DNA from: CAIZGX01 sp044354975
GTDB lineage: Bacteria > Bacteroidota > Bacteroidia > Flavobacteriales_D > Sanyastnellaceae
Assembly (NCBI GenBank): GCA_044354975.1
Contig: JBIKZA010000016.1
Span: 1-40,399, forward strand
DNA length: 40,399 bases
Reading direction: 5' to 3'
Of this stretch, positions 32,579 through 40,399 are shown piece after piece. Within the stretch, counting starts at the first letter, position 1. Each line of letters starts with the position of its first letter. The notes beneath the pieces were generated by a model, which was given only the letters and a program-made list of their open reading frames with translations, searched no databases and was not told the origin of the DNA. The position numbers and the translations under genes are program-made.

Positions 32579-33867
32579 TCTTACTGAGTGTTTTTACGCT
32601 CCAATGTACCGCTCAATCTGAAATTGTCATGCTTGGACATGTGGGCCAGCGCAACGCAGAAATATGGGTGCATTGGCCAATGGAAAACGAAACCATTTCA
32701 ATTAAATATTCAACAATTGCTCCTGAGGTTGCTACTTCACAAGGGGGAAAAGAGTTTTTTCTTGTTCCGAAGAAAAACAACCTTTCTACAAAAATTGTGT
32801 TGTCCTCTCTTCAACCAGGAGCACATTACACCTTCTTTCTTGAAAGCAAAAGTTTTAAAACAAAAGTTTATGAATTCAACACCCAAGAACTTTGGCAATG
32901 GCGAAAAGATGCTCCGAATTTCTCCGTGGTGTTCGGCAGTTGCACCTATGTGAACGATACTGAATTTGACAGACCAGGGAGGGCCTACGGACAATCTGAT
33001 TCTATTTTCAATCTCATTTCTGAACTTCAACCAAATGCAATGATTTGGGGTGGAGATAATATCTATTTGCGCGAAGGCGACTTCGAAACGCAAGCCAATA
33101 TGGAAGCGCGATACTTAAAAGCGCGGCAAGTTCCTTCCATTCAAAAACTACTTTCCACTTGTCCGCAATACGCCGTTTGGGATGACCACGATTTTGGTCC
33201 AAATGATAGTCACTCTTCCTTTCAATATAAAAAAGAGAGTTTAGCCGCCTTCAAAGAGATGTGGGGCAATTCGAATTACGGATTTTCAAAAAATGAAAAC
33301 AACTGCATCACAGGTAAAGCAAGTATCAACGATGTGGACCTCTATTTAATGGACAACAGAAGTTTTAGAATTCCCCCGGGAACTGAAGGAATTGCTCCAC
33401 AGATGCTCGGTAAAGAACAAATTAATTGGCTCATCGAAGACTTAAAAGCAAGTAAAGCTTCCTTTAAACTTATTACCATTGGTAGTCAGGTTCTTTCCTC
33501 TGTTGCAGATTTTGAGAATTACGAGAATTACAAAGACGAAAGAGAATATCTACTTCAACTTATTGCTAAAAACAAAATTAAAAATGTAATCTTTCTTACC
33601 GGAGATCGTCACTTTGCGGAACTTTCTCAGATGACTCTTGAGAATAATATTCGTGTGCTCGATATTACATCATCCCCGCTGACAAGTAAGCCCTACAGCA
33701 ATAGCAAAGAAGTGAATGCAAATCGTGTTGAAGGCACATTTGTAGGCGAACAGAACTTTGCACACATATCCTTTTCCGGAGCAGCCAAAGAGAGGGCCCT
33801 AAACATTTCATTGATAAATAAAGCCGGAAAAACATGTTGGGAGAAATCCTATTTGATAGAACCGTAA
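32554..33867 (+). CDS. PhoD-like alkaline phosphatase D family metallophosphatase, secreted
   Basis: A 437-residue exported phosphatase. The ATG at 32554 gives a signal peptide MPVKSIFLILLSVFTLQCTAQ with the Bacteroidota-typical AQ end; the longer frame begins with a TTG inside the transferase gene. A fibronectin-like N-terminal domain (about 22-112) precedes the metallophosphatase domain: VFGSCTY (Cys130 fits the iron-ligand Cys of PhoD), GGDNIY (166-171), WDDHDFGPND and TGDRHFAEL. PhoD enzymes hydrolyse phosphodiesters and monoesters using iron and calcium. It could recover phosphate from organic esters. Its link to the glycosyltransferases may be only positional. Confidence 0.87.
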   Translation: MPVKSIFLILLSVFTLQCTAQSEIVMLGHVGQRNAEIWVHWPMENETISIKYSTIAPEVATSQGGKEFFLVPKKNNLSTKIVLSSLQPGAHYTFFLESKSFKTKVYEFNTQELWQWRKDAPNFSVVFGSCTYVNDTEFDRPGRAYGQSDSIFNLISELQPNAMIWGGDNIYLREGDFETQANMEARYLKARQVPSIQKLLSTCPQYAVWDDHDFGPNDSHSSFQYKKESLAAFKEMWGNSNYGFSKNENNCITGKASINDVDLYLMDNRSFRIPPGTEGIAPQMLGKEQINWLIEDLKASKASFKLITIGSQVLSSVADFENYENYKDEREYLLQLIAKNKIKNVIFLTGDRHFAELSQMTLENNIRVLDITSSPLTSKPYSNSKEVNANRVEGTFVGEQNFAHISFSGAAKERALNISLINKAGKTCWEKSYLIEP

Positions 33868-33909
33868 AAATCATAGTTCATTATTTGCGAATTGTTTAAT
33901 TGAATTGCC

Positions 33910-33917
33910 TATCTTTA
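33910..33917 (+). promoter_or_regulatory. Putative -7 box of the START-like gene
   Basis: TATCTTTA is one base off TAnnTTTG, 21 bp before the ATG at 33939. A TTTG at 33884-33887 stands 22 bp upstream as a possible -33 element. Confidence 0.4.
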
Positions 33918-33938
33918 AAACACCTATACAAGTTTTAT

Positions 33939-34319
33939 ATGAGCAAAATTCAATTCGAAATAGAATACCTCGTGCATAGTTCTGCGCTCATTCTTTACAA
34001 TTGCATCAGTAATCCTAGCAGCCTAGAAGAGTGGTTTGCAGATTCCGTTAACCAAAAGGGAGATCGATTTACGTTTAAGTGGGAAGATGAAGAGCGTCAA
34101 GCTACACTTCTTTCATCTAAAAAAAACCAATTCATTTGCTGGCAATGGGATGAAAAAGGTTTCGATGACACCTTCTTTGAAATGCGCATTAAAGTTGACG
34201 AAATGACCAACGACATCGCATTAATTATCACAGATTTTTGTGATGAAGGAGATGAAGAAGATGCTCGAATGCTCTGGGATCTGGCTATTGATGATTTGCA
34301 CAGAGTCATAGGAAGATAA
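33939..34319 (+). CDS. START/SRPBCC-like (AHSA1-type) domain protein
   Basis: A 126-residue cytoplasmic protein of the helix-grip fold, the small START-like family common in Bacteroidota. Visible features are KIQFEIEYLVHSSALILYNCISNPSSLEEWFAD (the first strand and helix typical of AHSA1-like proteins), FTFKWEDEERQATLL and a long acidic C-terminal helix (EGDEEDARMLWDLAIDDLHRVI). The ATG at 33939 starts at the domain boundary; the frame from 33900 would add 13 residues that do not belong to it. The ligand and role are unknown. Confidence 0.78.
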   Translation: MSKIQFEIEYLVHSSALILYNCISNPSSLEEWFADSVNQKGDRFTFKWEDEERQATLLSSKKNQFICWQWDEKGFDDTFFEMRIKVDEMTNDIALIITDFCDEGDEEDARMLWDLAIDDLHRVIGR

Positions 34320-34373
34320 TCAATTCCAATTTCTTATTATTTTTTTCTTAGTTTCATTCGCATCTTTGCAACT

Positions 34374-35834
34374 ATGAGGCATCTTATTCTACTAATTTCT
34401 GGACTTGTCATTTCTTTGAATGCTCTTGCAGTGCGCGTGTTCATTGACCATCAGACTTTTTACAATTCTGAAACAGGACCTTATATTGAAGTTGTGTTTT
34501 CCTTTGAAGGAAAATCAATGAAAACCATCAAAAATCAAGACGGTCAATACATTGCTCAAGCTAAATGCAATGTGATCATTTCACAAGGAAGTAAAGTTTT
34601 TCAATACGCAAAATTCAACGCGAGTAGCACTCCTAGCCTTCTGCCTGCATCTTCTGATTTCATGTCTGTTGAACGATTCCCATTAGCAGATGGAATTTAT
34701 CAACTCGAAATCGAAATTTCAGACACAAACGATTCAATAGCAGAACCGCTGAAGCATTCCGAAACCATTGAAATTTCGCACCTCTCAGAAGGTTGCTTTT
34801 TTTCGGACATTGCCTTTGTTAGCGCATTAACGAATACCATTCAAGAAAACGCTTTTAGTAAAGCTGGTTATGATTTAATTCCATATGTATCGAATTATTA
34901 CCCAACTTCTCTGAACGGACTCATTCTTTACGCGGAGCTATACAATGCTCGAAAACTCCTCGGTAAACAAGTAAGTTTCGCCTACACCGTTTGTGTAACA
35001 GATGCACTTCAAAATGAAATTCCAACCACTAAGCGAATCATTCGAGCAGAGGCAGAAGAAATTCTTCCGATTATTCATACTATAGATATTAGTAATCTAC
35101 TCACAGGAGATTACAAAGTGAAGTTGGAAATGCTCGATCGTGAAGGCAAGGTGGTATGCACGCAATTACGAAAATTCACTCGTAACAAAACTCTTGAGAA
35201 CACATATACTCCACCAAGTAGTCTCGATATTTCTAACACCTTCGTTGCGCGTTATAACAATAGCGATTCATTATACGCTCATATCCAATCGTGCTTACCC
35301 ATTGCTGAAAGCGTTGAACGAAATACAATAGATAATATACTAAAAAACACTGACCTTAGAACACGTCAGAGTTTCATGTACACATTTTGGTATAGAAGAA
35401 ATTCAATTAACCCTGAAAAAGCATGGAACGATTATTATCAAGATGTGCGTGCTATTCAAAAAGAATTCGGAACGCGCATTAAGGCAGGATGGGAAACGGA
35501 TCGCGGACGTGTTTATCTTCAATATGGAAAACCAAGTACACGTGTCGTAAGAAATAACGATCCCGATTATTGGCCCTTCGAGATCTGGCATTACTACACG
35601 ACTAACACAGGAATGCGGGACCGCAGATTCCTTTTCTACAACACCAGTTTAAACTATGATATGGAATTGTTACACTCAGACATTCCAAATGAAGTAAGAA
35701 ATTTCGATTGGAAAAATCTCGTGCGTTCGAGACAAATGAATGACCCCTCATCTACGGGAAGAATTGGAAACAATCAGAACCAAGATCCACACAGCGGCGA
35801 CGAATTAGAAGATCTTTGGTACAATCCGCATTAA
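34374..35834 (+). CDS. GWxTD domain-containing secreted protein
   Basis: A 486-residue protein with a signal peptide (MRHLILLISGLVISLNALA) and the C-terminal GWxTD domain found in Bacteroidota and relatives. The signature is AGWETDRGRVYLQYGKP near residue 372, followed by WPFEIWHYY. The N-terminal 300 residues are beta-rich and probably two Ig-like domains. The family is of unknown function and often occurs near envelope genes, as here. A CATCTTTG element (34361-34368, one base off the -7 consensus) ends 5 nt before the ATG. The next gene starts 4 bp after the stop. Confidence 0.85.
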   Translation: MRHLILLISGLVISLNALAVRVFIDHQTFYNSETGPYIEVVFSFEGKSMKTIKNQDGQYIAQAKCNVIISQGSKVFQYAKFNASSTPSLLPASSDFMSVERFPLADGIYQLEIEISDTNDSIAEPLKHSETIEISHLSEGCFFSDIAFVSALTNTIQENAFSKAGYDLIPYVSNYYPTSLNGLILYAELYNARKLLGKQVSFAYTVCVTDALQNEIPTTKRIIRAEAEEILPIIHTIDISNLLTGDYKVKLEMLDREGKVVCTQLRKFTRNKTLENTYTPPSSLDISNTFVARYNNSDSLYAHIQSCLPIAESVERNTIDNILKNTDLRTRQSFMYTFWYRRNSINPEKAWNDYYQDVRAIQKEFGTRIKAGWETDRGRVYLQYGKPSTRVVRNNDPDYWPFEIWHYYTTNTGMRDRRFLFYNTSLNYDMELLHSDIPNEVRNFDWKNLVRSRQMNDPSSTGRIGNNQNQDPHSGDELEDLWYNPH

Positions 35835-35838
35835 TGAA

Positions 35839-36879
35839 ATGACCCGCGACAAAACCATTGCCGTTGTTATTCTTAATTGGAACGGAGCAAAATACTTAAA
35901 GCAATTCTTACCATCAGTTCTTGCTCATTCGCAAGGGGCAGATATCATTGTCATTGACAATTGCTCAACAGATAATTCCATTCAATTGTTGAATGATGTT
36001 TATCCAACTGTTAAGAGCATTCAACTCGATAAAAATTATGGATTCGCAGAAGGATACAATCTAGGTTTGAAAAATCTCGATTACGATTATTTCGTTTTGT
36101 TGAATAGCGATGTTGAAGTTCCTGAAAATTGGCTTCGGCCTCAAATCGAATACCTCGAATCCGATTCAAATCTAGTTGCCTGTGCGCCCATTATATTGAG
36201 TCACGCAGAACAAGATTGTTTCGAATACGCAGGAGCTGCCGGTGGTTATCTCGACAAAGATGGATTTGCTTTTTGCGCCGGTAGAATTTTCTATGCATTC
36301 GAAAAAAATATTGGACAATACAATTCAAACAGAGAAGTCTTTTGGGCCAGCGGTGCCGCGTTAACGATTAAGTCCTCTGCTTGGAAAGAAGTAAATGGTT
36401 TCGATGGAACCTTCTTTGCACACATGGAAGAAATTGATTTGTGTTGGAGATTAAAAAATCGCGGATACAAAATCGGTGTGTGCGGTGAAGCCAAAGTCTA
36501 CCATATCGGAGGAGGCACATTGGATCGTCAAAGCTCTTTCAAAACTTATCTCAATTTCAGAAACAATCTTTTCTTATTGTTGAAGAATCACCGCTCCTCG
36601 GCACTTCTTCCTTTCATTTTCAGAAGAATGATTTTAGATGGAATTGCGGGGATTCGTTTTTTAACTGAAAGAAACTTCGCCTATTTCTTGGCCGTGCTAA
36701 AAGCTCATCTTCACTTCTATTTGAATTTCGGATACTACATGAAGCTTCGAAAACAAGAAAAACCACATTGGAAATCACCCAACTTATGCGGCCAATACCG
36801 AGGCTCCATCTTGGTTTCCTTCTTTTTGAAGCATAAACAAAATTTCCAGCAATTAGATTCTAAGCTATTTTCCGAATAA
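35839..36879 (+). CDS. Family 2 glycosyltransferase
   Basis: A 346-residue GT-A-fold glycosyltransferase of the rhamnosyltransferase/WbbL-like branch. The N-terminal nucleotide-binding strand is VVILNWNGAKYLKQFLPSV. The metal-binding DxD-like motif is NSDVEVP (Asp91). The catalytic-base region is HMEEIDLCWRLKNRGYKI. The C-terminal region (FRNNLFLLLKNH and onward) is amphipathic and may bind the membrane. It probably adds a sugar to a lipid-linked surface glycan. It lies 4 bp after the GWxTD gene and 12 bp before comEC, so all three may be one transcript. Confidence 0.9.
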   Translation: MTRDKTIAVVILNWNGAKYLKQFLPSVLAHSQGADIIVIDNCSTDNSIQLLNDVYPTVKSIQLDKNYGFAEGYNLGLKNLDYDYFVLLNSDVEVPENWLRPQIEYLESDSNLVACAPIILSHAEQDCFEYAGAAGGYLDKDGFAFCAGRIFYAFEKNIGQYNSNREVFWASGAALTIKSSAWKEVNGFDGTFFAHMEEIDLCWRLKNRGYKIGVCGEAKVYHIGGGTLDRQSSFKTYLNFRNNLFLLLKNHRSSALLPFIFRRMILDGIAGIRFLTERNFAYFLAVLKAHLHFYLNFGYYMKLRKQEKPHWKSPNLCGQYRGSILVSFFLKHKQNFQQLDSKLFSE

Positions 36880-36891
36880 AATCGGAAAATC

Positions 36892-38835
36892 ATGTTTGCA
36901 TTTATTCGAAGATCACCGCTGGTAATCATCTGTATTTTCTTTATTGTCGGAATTCTAATTGAATTTCAATACCCCATAACTTCGGCTTGGACTTGTTACG
37001 CCGTCGCTATTGTTTTTTTCTGTTGCCTTTGGTTCCTTTTAAGAAAAAATAGTCCTTCACTACAGACTTCATTTATCCTTATTCTCTCTCTTTTTCTCGG
37101 ATTACACACGGTGAATAATTTCACACGAAGAAATTCTACGTTCCAAAATCAACGCGTTGAAATTCAATTTCAAATTGAAAAACAACTTCGTTTGAACCAA
37201 TATGTAGCTTCAGCTGACAATCAAGAATTTTTAGTAGAACTTAAGAATATGGATAGCCTGCAAGTTGGCGATGAACTTCTTGCCGAGGGAACATTTCTTG
37301 AAATTTCACCTCCTAAACTCCCTTGGCTTTTCAATCAAAAAAAGCAAATGCTAGCCAATGGAATAACACTTCAATTTCAAGTTGATACTATCAAACAATC
37401 CTCATCAAAACATCGATCAAGCATTAAGTTTCTTCCGCAACAGATTCAAAAACATCTTCAACAAAAAATCACCAAATCAATTTCCGATTCCTCTTCTGCC
37501 GCCATTCTCTCTGCCCTCCTGCTCGGTGAAACGAGCTTGTTATCAAAAGAAACAACAGTTGACTATTCCGTAGCAGGTGTTGTTCATATTCTCGCAGTCT
37601 CGGGAATGCATGTTGCTCTGATCTATCAGCTTATTCTTCTCATTCTAAAACTTCTTTTTCGAAAAAAAAGAAAGTGGCTAACTTTCATTTTAGCCATGAC
37701 TCTCTTATGGGGGTATGGGGCTATAACAGGATTTTCAGCAAGCGTTGTTCGTGCATGCTGCATGTTCTCATTCTTCGTAATATCAGATTGTTTTTTGCTC
37801 TCGCGAAACACCGCAAATACAATAGCAGGCTCAACTATACTCATTCTTTATTTCCAACCTTTTCTCATCTTCAACCTGGGTTTCCTTCTTTCTATCACTG
37901 CCGTGCTTGGCATTGTGGTCATTCACCCCATTATTCTGCGCCACTTCTATACTGAAAATAAAATTGCCTACTACCTCATTTCATCTTCGAGCATCACTCT
38001 TTCCGCGCAATTAGCGACACTTCCAATTACACTCTACATCTTTCACTCCTTTCCCACATACTTCATTGCGGCCAATCTTATTTTAGTACCCTGGTCAAGC
38101 TTGATTCTTTATATCGGCATCGCCTTTATTTTCTTTTCTGAAATTCCAATATTCGGAAATTTGATTACTCAACTTTTAGATCTCACGACTTCTGGAATGA
38201 ATCAATTCATACACTTAATACACTATTTGCCGCATGCTCAATTGTCAGAAATTAATTTCAACTTTGAACAAGCACTCACGACGTATGCGTTCCTATTTAC
38301 AATTTTTCTTGTCAAAATATATAAATGGAAACAGGCTATTCATTGCGCAGGAGCGCTAACTCTACTATTTATTTTCTTTAGCTACAAAACACCAGCAAAT
38401 ACAGGAGTAATCTTCACTTATTACAAATCGAACCTTATGCTCATTGGCACTGAATCTCAGCTCATCCTTGCTTGCAACAACGATTCGCTCGCTAAGAAAT
38501 ACGCGTCGAAAATTTCAATGTGGAAATGTCAACAAAACAGAGCTGCCCAGCAGATAAAACACATTCCTTTCCCCACTTATTTTTCTTGGAATGAAAGTCA
38601 AAATGTTTTCTCCATAGGAACTTTTCGACATCGTAAAAAGGTTTCTTATCTCTTGTTGAATGATGAACAAAAAAAACACAAAATAGATTCAACTTTATTG
38701 AATGAATTTCAACATGAAAAAACATTGATTGGTCAAGGCGTTTCGAAAAAGAAAAAAGAAATCATCAAAGCATCACTAACTAAAAGAAATCTTCCTTTTC
38801 AAAATTTACAAAGCCATCCTTTCAACATAAAATAA
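36892..38835 (+). CDS. comEC: ComEC/Rec2-family DNA-uptake channel
   Basis: A 647-residue polytopic inner-membrane protein of the ComEC/Rec2 family, the channel that brings single-stranded DNA into the cytoplasm during natural transformation. An N-terminal DUF4131-like region (about 1-185, with two or three helices and a small beta domain) precedes the competence domain. That domain carries the signature ALLLGETSLLS and ILAVSGMHVALIYQL (SGMH near residue 236), followed by about eight helices. After the last helix only some 150 residues follow, without the HxHxDH metal motif of the metallo-beta-lactamase domain, as is usual for Bacteroidota ComEC. No other competence genes are in the window. 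Confidence 0.9.
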   Translation: MFAFIRRSPLVIICIFFIVGILIEFQYPITSAWTCYAVAIVFFCCLWFLLRKNSPSLQTSFILILSLFLGLHTVNNFTRRNSTFQNQRVEIQFQIEKQLRLNQYVASADNQEFLVELKNMDSLQVGDELLAEGTFLEISPPKLPWLFNQKKQMLANGITLQFQVDTIKQSSSKHRSSIKFLPQQIQKHLQQKITKSISDSSSAAILSALLLGETSLLSKETTVDYSVAGVVHILAVSGMHVALIYQLILLILKLLFRKKRKWLTFILAMTLLWGYGAITGFSASVVRACCMFSFFVISDCFLLSRNTANTIAGSTILILYFQPFLIFNLGFLLSITAVLGIVVIHPIILRHFYTENKIAYYLISSSSITLSAQLATLPITLYIFHSFPTYFIAANLILVPWSSLILYIGIAFIFFSEIPIFGNLITQLLDLTTSGMNQFIHLIHYLPHAQLSEINFNFEQALTTYAFLFTIFLVKIYKWKQAIHCAGALTLLFIFFSYKTPANTGVIFTYYKSNLMLIGTESQLILACNNDSLAKKYASKISMWKCQQNRAAQQIKHIPFPTYFSWNESQNVFSIGTFRHRKKVSYLLLNDEQKKHKIDSTLLNEFQHEKTLIGQGVSKKKKEIIKASLTKRNLPFQNLQSHPFNIK

Positions 38836-38838
38836 GAA

Positions 38839-38846
38839 TACCTTTG
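38839..38846 (+). promoter_or_regulatory. -7 promoter box (TACCTTTG) of the HMG-CoA lyase gene
   Basis: An exact TAnnTTTG match that ends only 4 nt before the ATG at 38851. Transcription from it would begin at or next to the start codon, so the mRNA would have almost no leader. Confidence 0.6.
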
Positions 38847-38850
38847 TAGT

Positions 38851-39705
38851 ATGAGTCGCGAATTGTATTTAACAGAATGCCCGCGTGATGCGATGCAGGG
38901 CATTGCAACATTCATTCCTACTGAACAAAAAATTCAGTACTTGAATCACCTGTTAACCCTTGGATTCGACAGATTAGATTTTGGGTCTTTTGTAAGTGAG
39001 AAGGCCATACCCCAGTTGAAAGACACGCGTCAAGTGCTTGATCAACTAAACCCGAGTCAAACCAAACTTTTAGCTATTGTCGCGAATGAACGCGGTGCTG
39101 ACGAAGCCTTAACCCACGAGCGAATTGAATTTATTGGATATCCGTTTTCAATTAACAATACTTTTCAACTTCGAAATACAGGCAAGAGCATTGAAGAAAG
39201 TTTAGTTGTTTTAGAATCCATTCAAAAGAAAACAGAAGCGAAAAATAAAAAGCTTGTCGTGTATTTAAGTATGGCTTTTGGAAACCCGTATAATGAAATT
39301 TGGAATGAAGAAATCCCTACAGCGCTTTCTCAGCGATTAGCAAATGACTTTGGGATCTCTGAAATCATGATGTCAGATACTATTGGAAGCGCCACAATGC
39401 AGAGCATAAAACAATTGTTTGAAGCTTCGCAAACGCTATCAAATTGCACTATTGGCGCACATCTTCACTCCCGTTTCGATAACGCGATGACGAAAATTGA
39501 AGCGGCATATGATAGCGGGTGTCGTAGATTCGACGGTGCTTTTGGTGGTTTCGGCGGGTGTCCGATGGCGAAGGATGAATTGGTTGGAAACATGCCCACA
39601 GAACTCTTGCTGTTGTTTTCAGAAACTCAATTGAAAGAGGCTCGAATTTCTTCAGAAATTATTGCACAGACGCTTGAGCTCTCGAGCCAAACTATGAATC
39701 GTTAG
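38851..39705 (+). CDS. Hydroxymethylglutaryl-CoA lyase
   Basis: A 284-residue TIM-barrel lyase of the HMGL family, cleaving HMG-CoA to acetyl-CoA and acetoacetate in leucine breakdown. The first strand has ECPRDAMQG (Arg12, Asp13, matching the catalytic Arg and Asp). The metal-binding HxH is His204/His206 in GAHLHSRFDN. The mobile-loop Cys is Cys237 in GGCPMAKDELVGN. The related branch that makes homocitrate or isopropylmalate is less likely because the GGCP loop and length fit HMG-CoA lyase. A short hairpin (GGAAC-tttc-GTTCC, 39706-39719) right after the stop may help end transcription. Confidence 0.9.
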   Translation: MSRELYLTECPRDAMQGIATFIPTEQKIQYLNHLLTLGFDRLDFGSFVSEKAIPQLKDTRQVLDQLNPSQTKLLAIVANERGADEALTHERIEFIGYPFSINNTFQLRNTGKSIEESLVVLESIQKKTEAKNKKLVVYLSMAFGNPYNEIWNEEIPTALSQRLANDFGISEIMMSDTIGSATMQSIKQLFEASQTLSNCTIGAHLHSRFDNAMTKIEAAYDSGCRRFDGAFGGFGGCPMAKDELVGNMPTELLLLFSETQLKEARISSEIIAQTLELSSQTMNR

Positions 39706-39719
39706 GGAACTTTCGTTCC
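39706..39719 (+). terminator. Weak hairpin after HMG-CoA lyase
   Basis: GGAAC-TTTC-GTTCC directly after the stop codon. It is a 5-bp stem without a T run, so termination would be weak. Confidence 0.3.
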
Positions 39720-39790
39720 TCTTGCAGCTTCCCAAAGAAAAAAGTAATCTTGTATAGAAAGTCGAACTTCTAACGCTTGGTAGAGATTAA

Positions 39791-39822
39791 AGCAAAAAAA
39801 AATGGGGCCGATGACCCCATTT
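39791..39822 (-). terminator. Rho-independent terminator of the secreted hypothetical gene
   Basis: An 8-bp stem AAATGGGG (39800-39807) and CCCCATTT (39815-39822) with a 7-nt loop. On the minus strand it is followed by a run of T (39801-39794 read in reverse), giving an efficient terminator 19 bp after the stop of the gene at 39842-40282. Confidence 0.88.
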
Positions 39823-39841
39823 AACATTCAACTAAATTGAA

Positions 39842-40282
39842 TTATTTCTTTTTGAAATAAAGACGTGTAATAAAAAGGCCTTGTCCGTCTTCCTTTCCAG
39901 CATCGCTTTCAACTCCAGAAGCAACAAAAGCTAATTCATATCCTTGTGCATCCATTTCGTTCAGCTTAGACATAATCAAAGCGTCATTTGAGGCAATGTT
40001 TTGAAAATTGATACCTACCATGCTGAAGAAGTTCAACATTTTGGTTTCACGCATGCCACCAATTTTGATGTCACCGCGATCGATATCCCCTTGTTTAGAA
40101 TCTTTACCATCTACACGAGCAGTGGTATAAGCGTTGTAGTCCAATTCTGTAGTAGCTTCAAGCATACGAGATCTTCCTAGTCCTCCAGGAAGAATGGATT
40201 CGACAATTGTAACAACTTTGTACTGTGCAGAAGCTATTGAAGCTGTGCAAGCAATCATTAAGGCTAAGATAATTTTTTTCAT
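39842..40282 (-). CDS. Secreted protein of unknown function, 146 residues
   Basis: I do not recognise a family with confidence. The N-terminus MKKIILALMIACTASIASAQ is a clear signal peptide, so the protein is periplasmic or secreted. The mature part starts with a strand, YKVVTIVESILPGGLGRSRML, and ends with LNEMDAQGYELAFVASGV and GLFITRLYFKKK. The NEM..QGYEL text is like DUF4177-type small domains, in which a 'LNELG..GWEL' helix-strand precedes a final strand. That is a weak resemblance. It is transcribed alone: an exact -7 box lies upstream and a strong terminator downstream. Confidence 0.72.
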   Translation of the reverse strand: MKKIILALMIACTASIASAQYKVVTIVESILPGGLGRSRMLEATTELDYNAYTTARVDGKDSKQGDIDRGDIKIGGMRETKMLNFFSMVGINFQNIASNDALIMSKLNEMDAQGYELAFVASGVESDAGKEDGQGLFITRLYFKKK

Positions 40283-40300
40283 TGTATATTTTTAGTGTGG

Positions 40301-40308
40301 CAAATTTA
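40301..40308 (-). promoter_or_regulatory. -7 promoter box (TAAATTTG) of the secreted hypothetical gene
   Basis: An exact TAnnTTTG match on the minus strand, 18 nt before the ATG at 40282. No properly spaced -33 TTG was seen. The last 90 bases of the window are AT-rich with no other feature I can support. Confidence 0.5.
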
Positions 40309-40399
40309 CGCTTGAATTGGCAATATGCCTCTCTATTAGGAAATTTATTTCTTTTAATATTTGACTCTTAATTCAAATTCAGGGGATTAATATTATAAA

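Overview
The window looks like a chromosome segment of a free-living, probably marine or freshwater member of the Bacteroidota, most likely Flavobacteriales. The evidence is the set of C-terminal sorting domains of the type IX secretion system, promoter boxes of the TAnnTTTG type, xAQ signal-peptide ends, a two-gene transketolase, a GWxTD protein, Bacteroidota-type TamB, LptF/G and ComEC, and a proteorhodopsin with methionine at the colour-tuning site. No rRNA, tRNA, CRISPR array, prophage or recognisable transposase was seen. Coding density is high. The only stretches over 300 bases without a gene, 7949-8364 and 19426-19820, are filled largely by short repeats.

Layout. 1-7509 (+): a 5'-truncated exonuclease III, a DjlA-like TerB/J-domain protein, a secreted lectin-domain protein with a T9SS type B tail, two POT-family peptide transporters and a thioredoxin-like lipoprotein. 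7510-8320: a small four-helix-bundle (23S IVP family) gene lying between two inverted arrays of 14-bp repeats that carry 15-bp mini-hairpins. 8365-10457 (+): citrate synthase and a crotonase. 10474-17506 (-): a likely operon ychF, DUF4440 lipoprotein, rhomboid protease, PH-domain protein, tamB. 17619-19425 (+): transketolase N and C subunits. 19426-19820: more 14-bp repeats and a separate 13-bp repeat. 19821-22109 (+): a papain-like cysteine peptidase/amidase paired with a glutamine-synthetase-fold carboxylate-amine ligase.

22128-26372 is a light-use island. A photolyase/cryptochrome-like protein, with its FAD domain first and an alpha/beta domain last, overlaps a DUF2256 zinc-ribbon gene. 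Both are divergent from a DTE-type proteorhodopsin. Next comes one 664-residue gene that joins a complete lycopene cyclase to a complete Blh beta-carotene dioxygenase, so one polypeptide could turn lycopene into retinal for the rhodopsin beside it. The earlier carotenoid genes (crtE, crtB, crtI) are not in the window.

26391-40399: ung and a T9SS-secreted trypsin-like protease (-); then an envelope-oriented (+) run of an LptF/G permease, two GT4 glycosyltransferases, a PhoD-like phosphatase, a START-like protein, a GWxTD protein, a GT2 glycosyltransferase, ComEC and an HMG-CoA lyase. It ends with a small secreted protein of unknown function on the minus strand.

Main leads: the CrtY-Blh fusion; the four-helix-bundle gene framed by hairpin arrays, with related repeats at two other loci; the peptidase/ligase pair; the permuted photolyase-like protein; and promoter boxes placed so close to start codons that leaderless mRNAs are likely.
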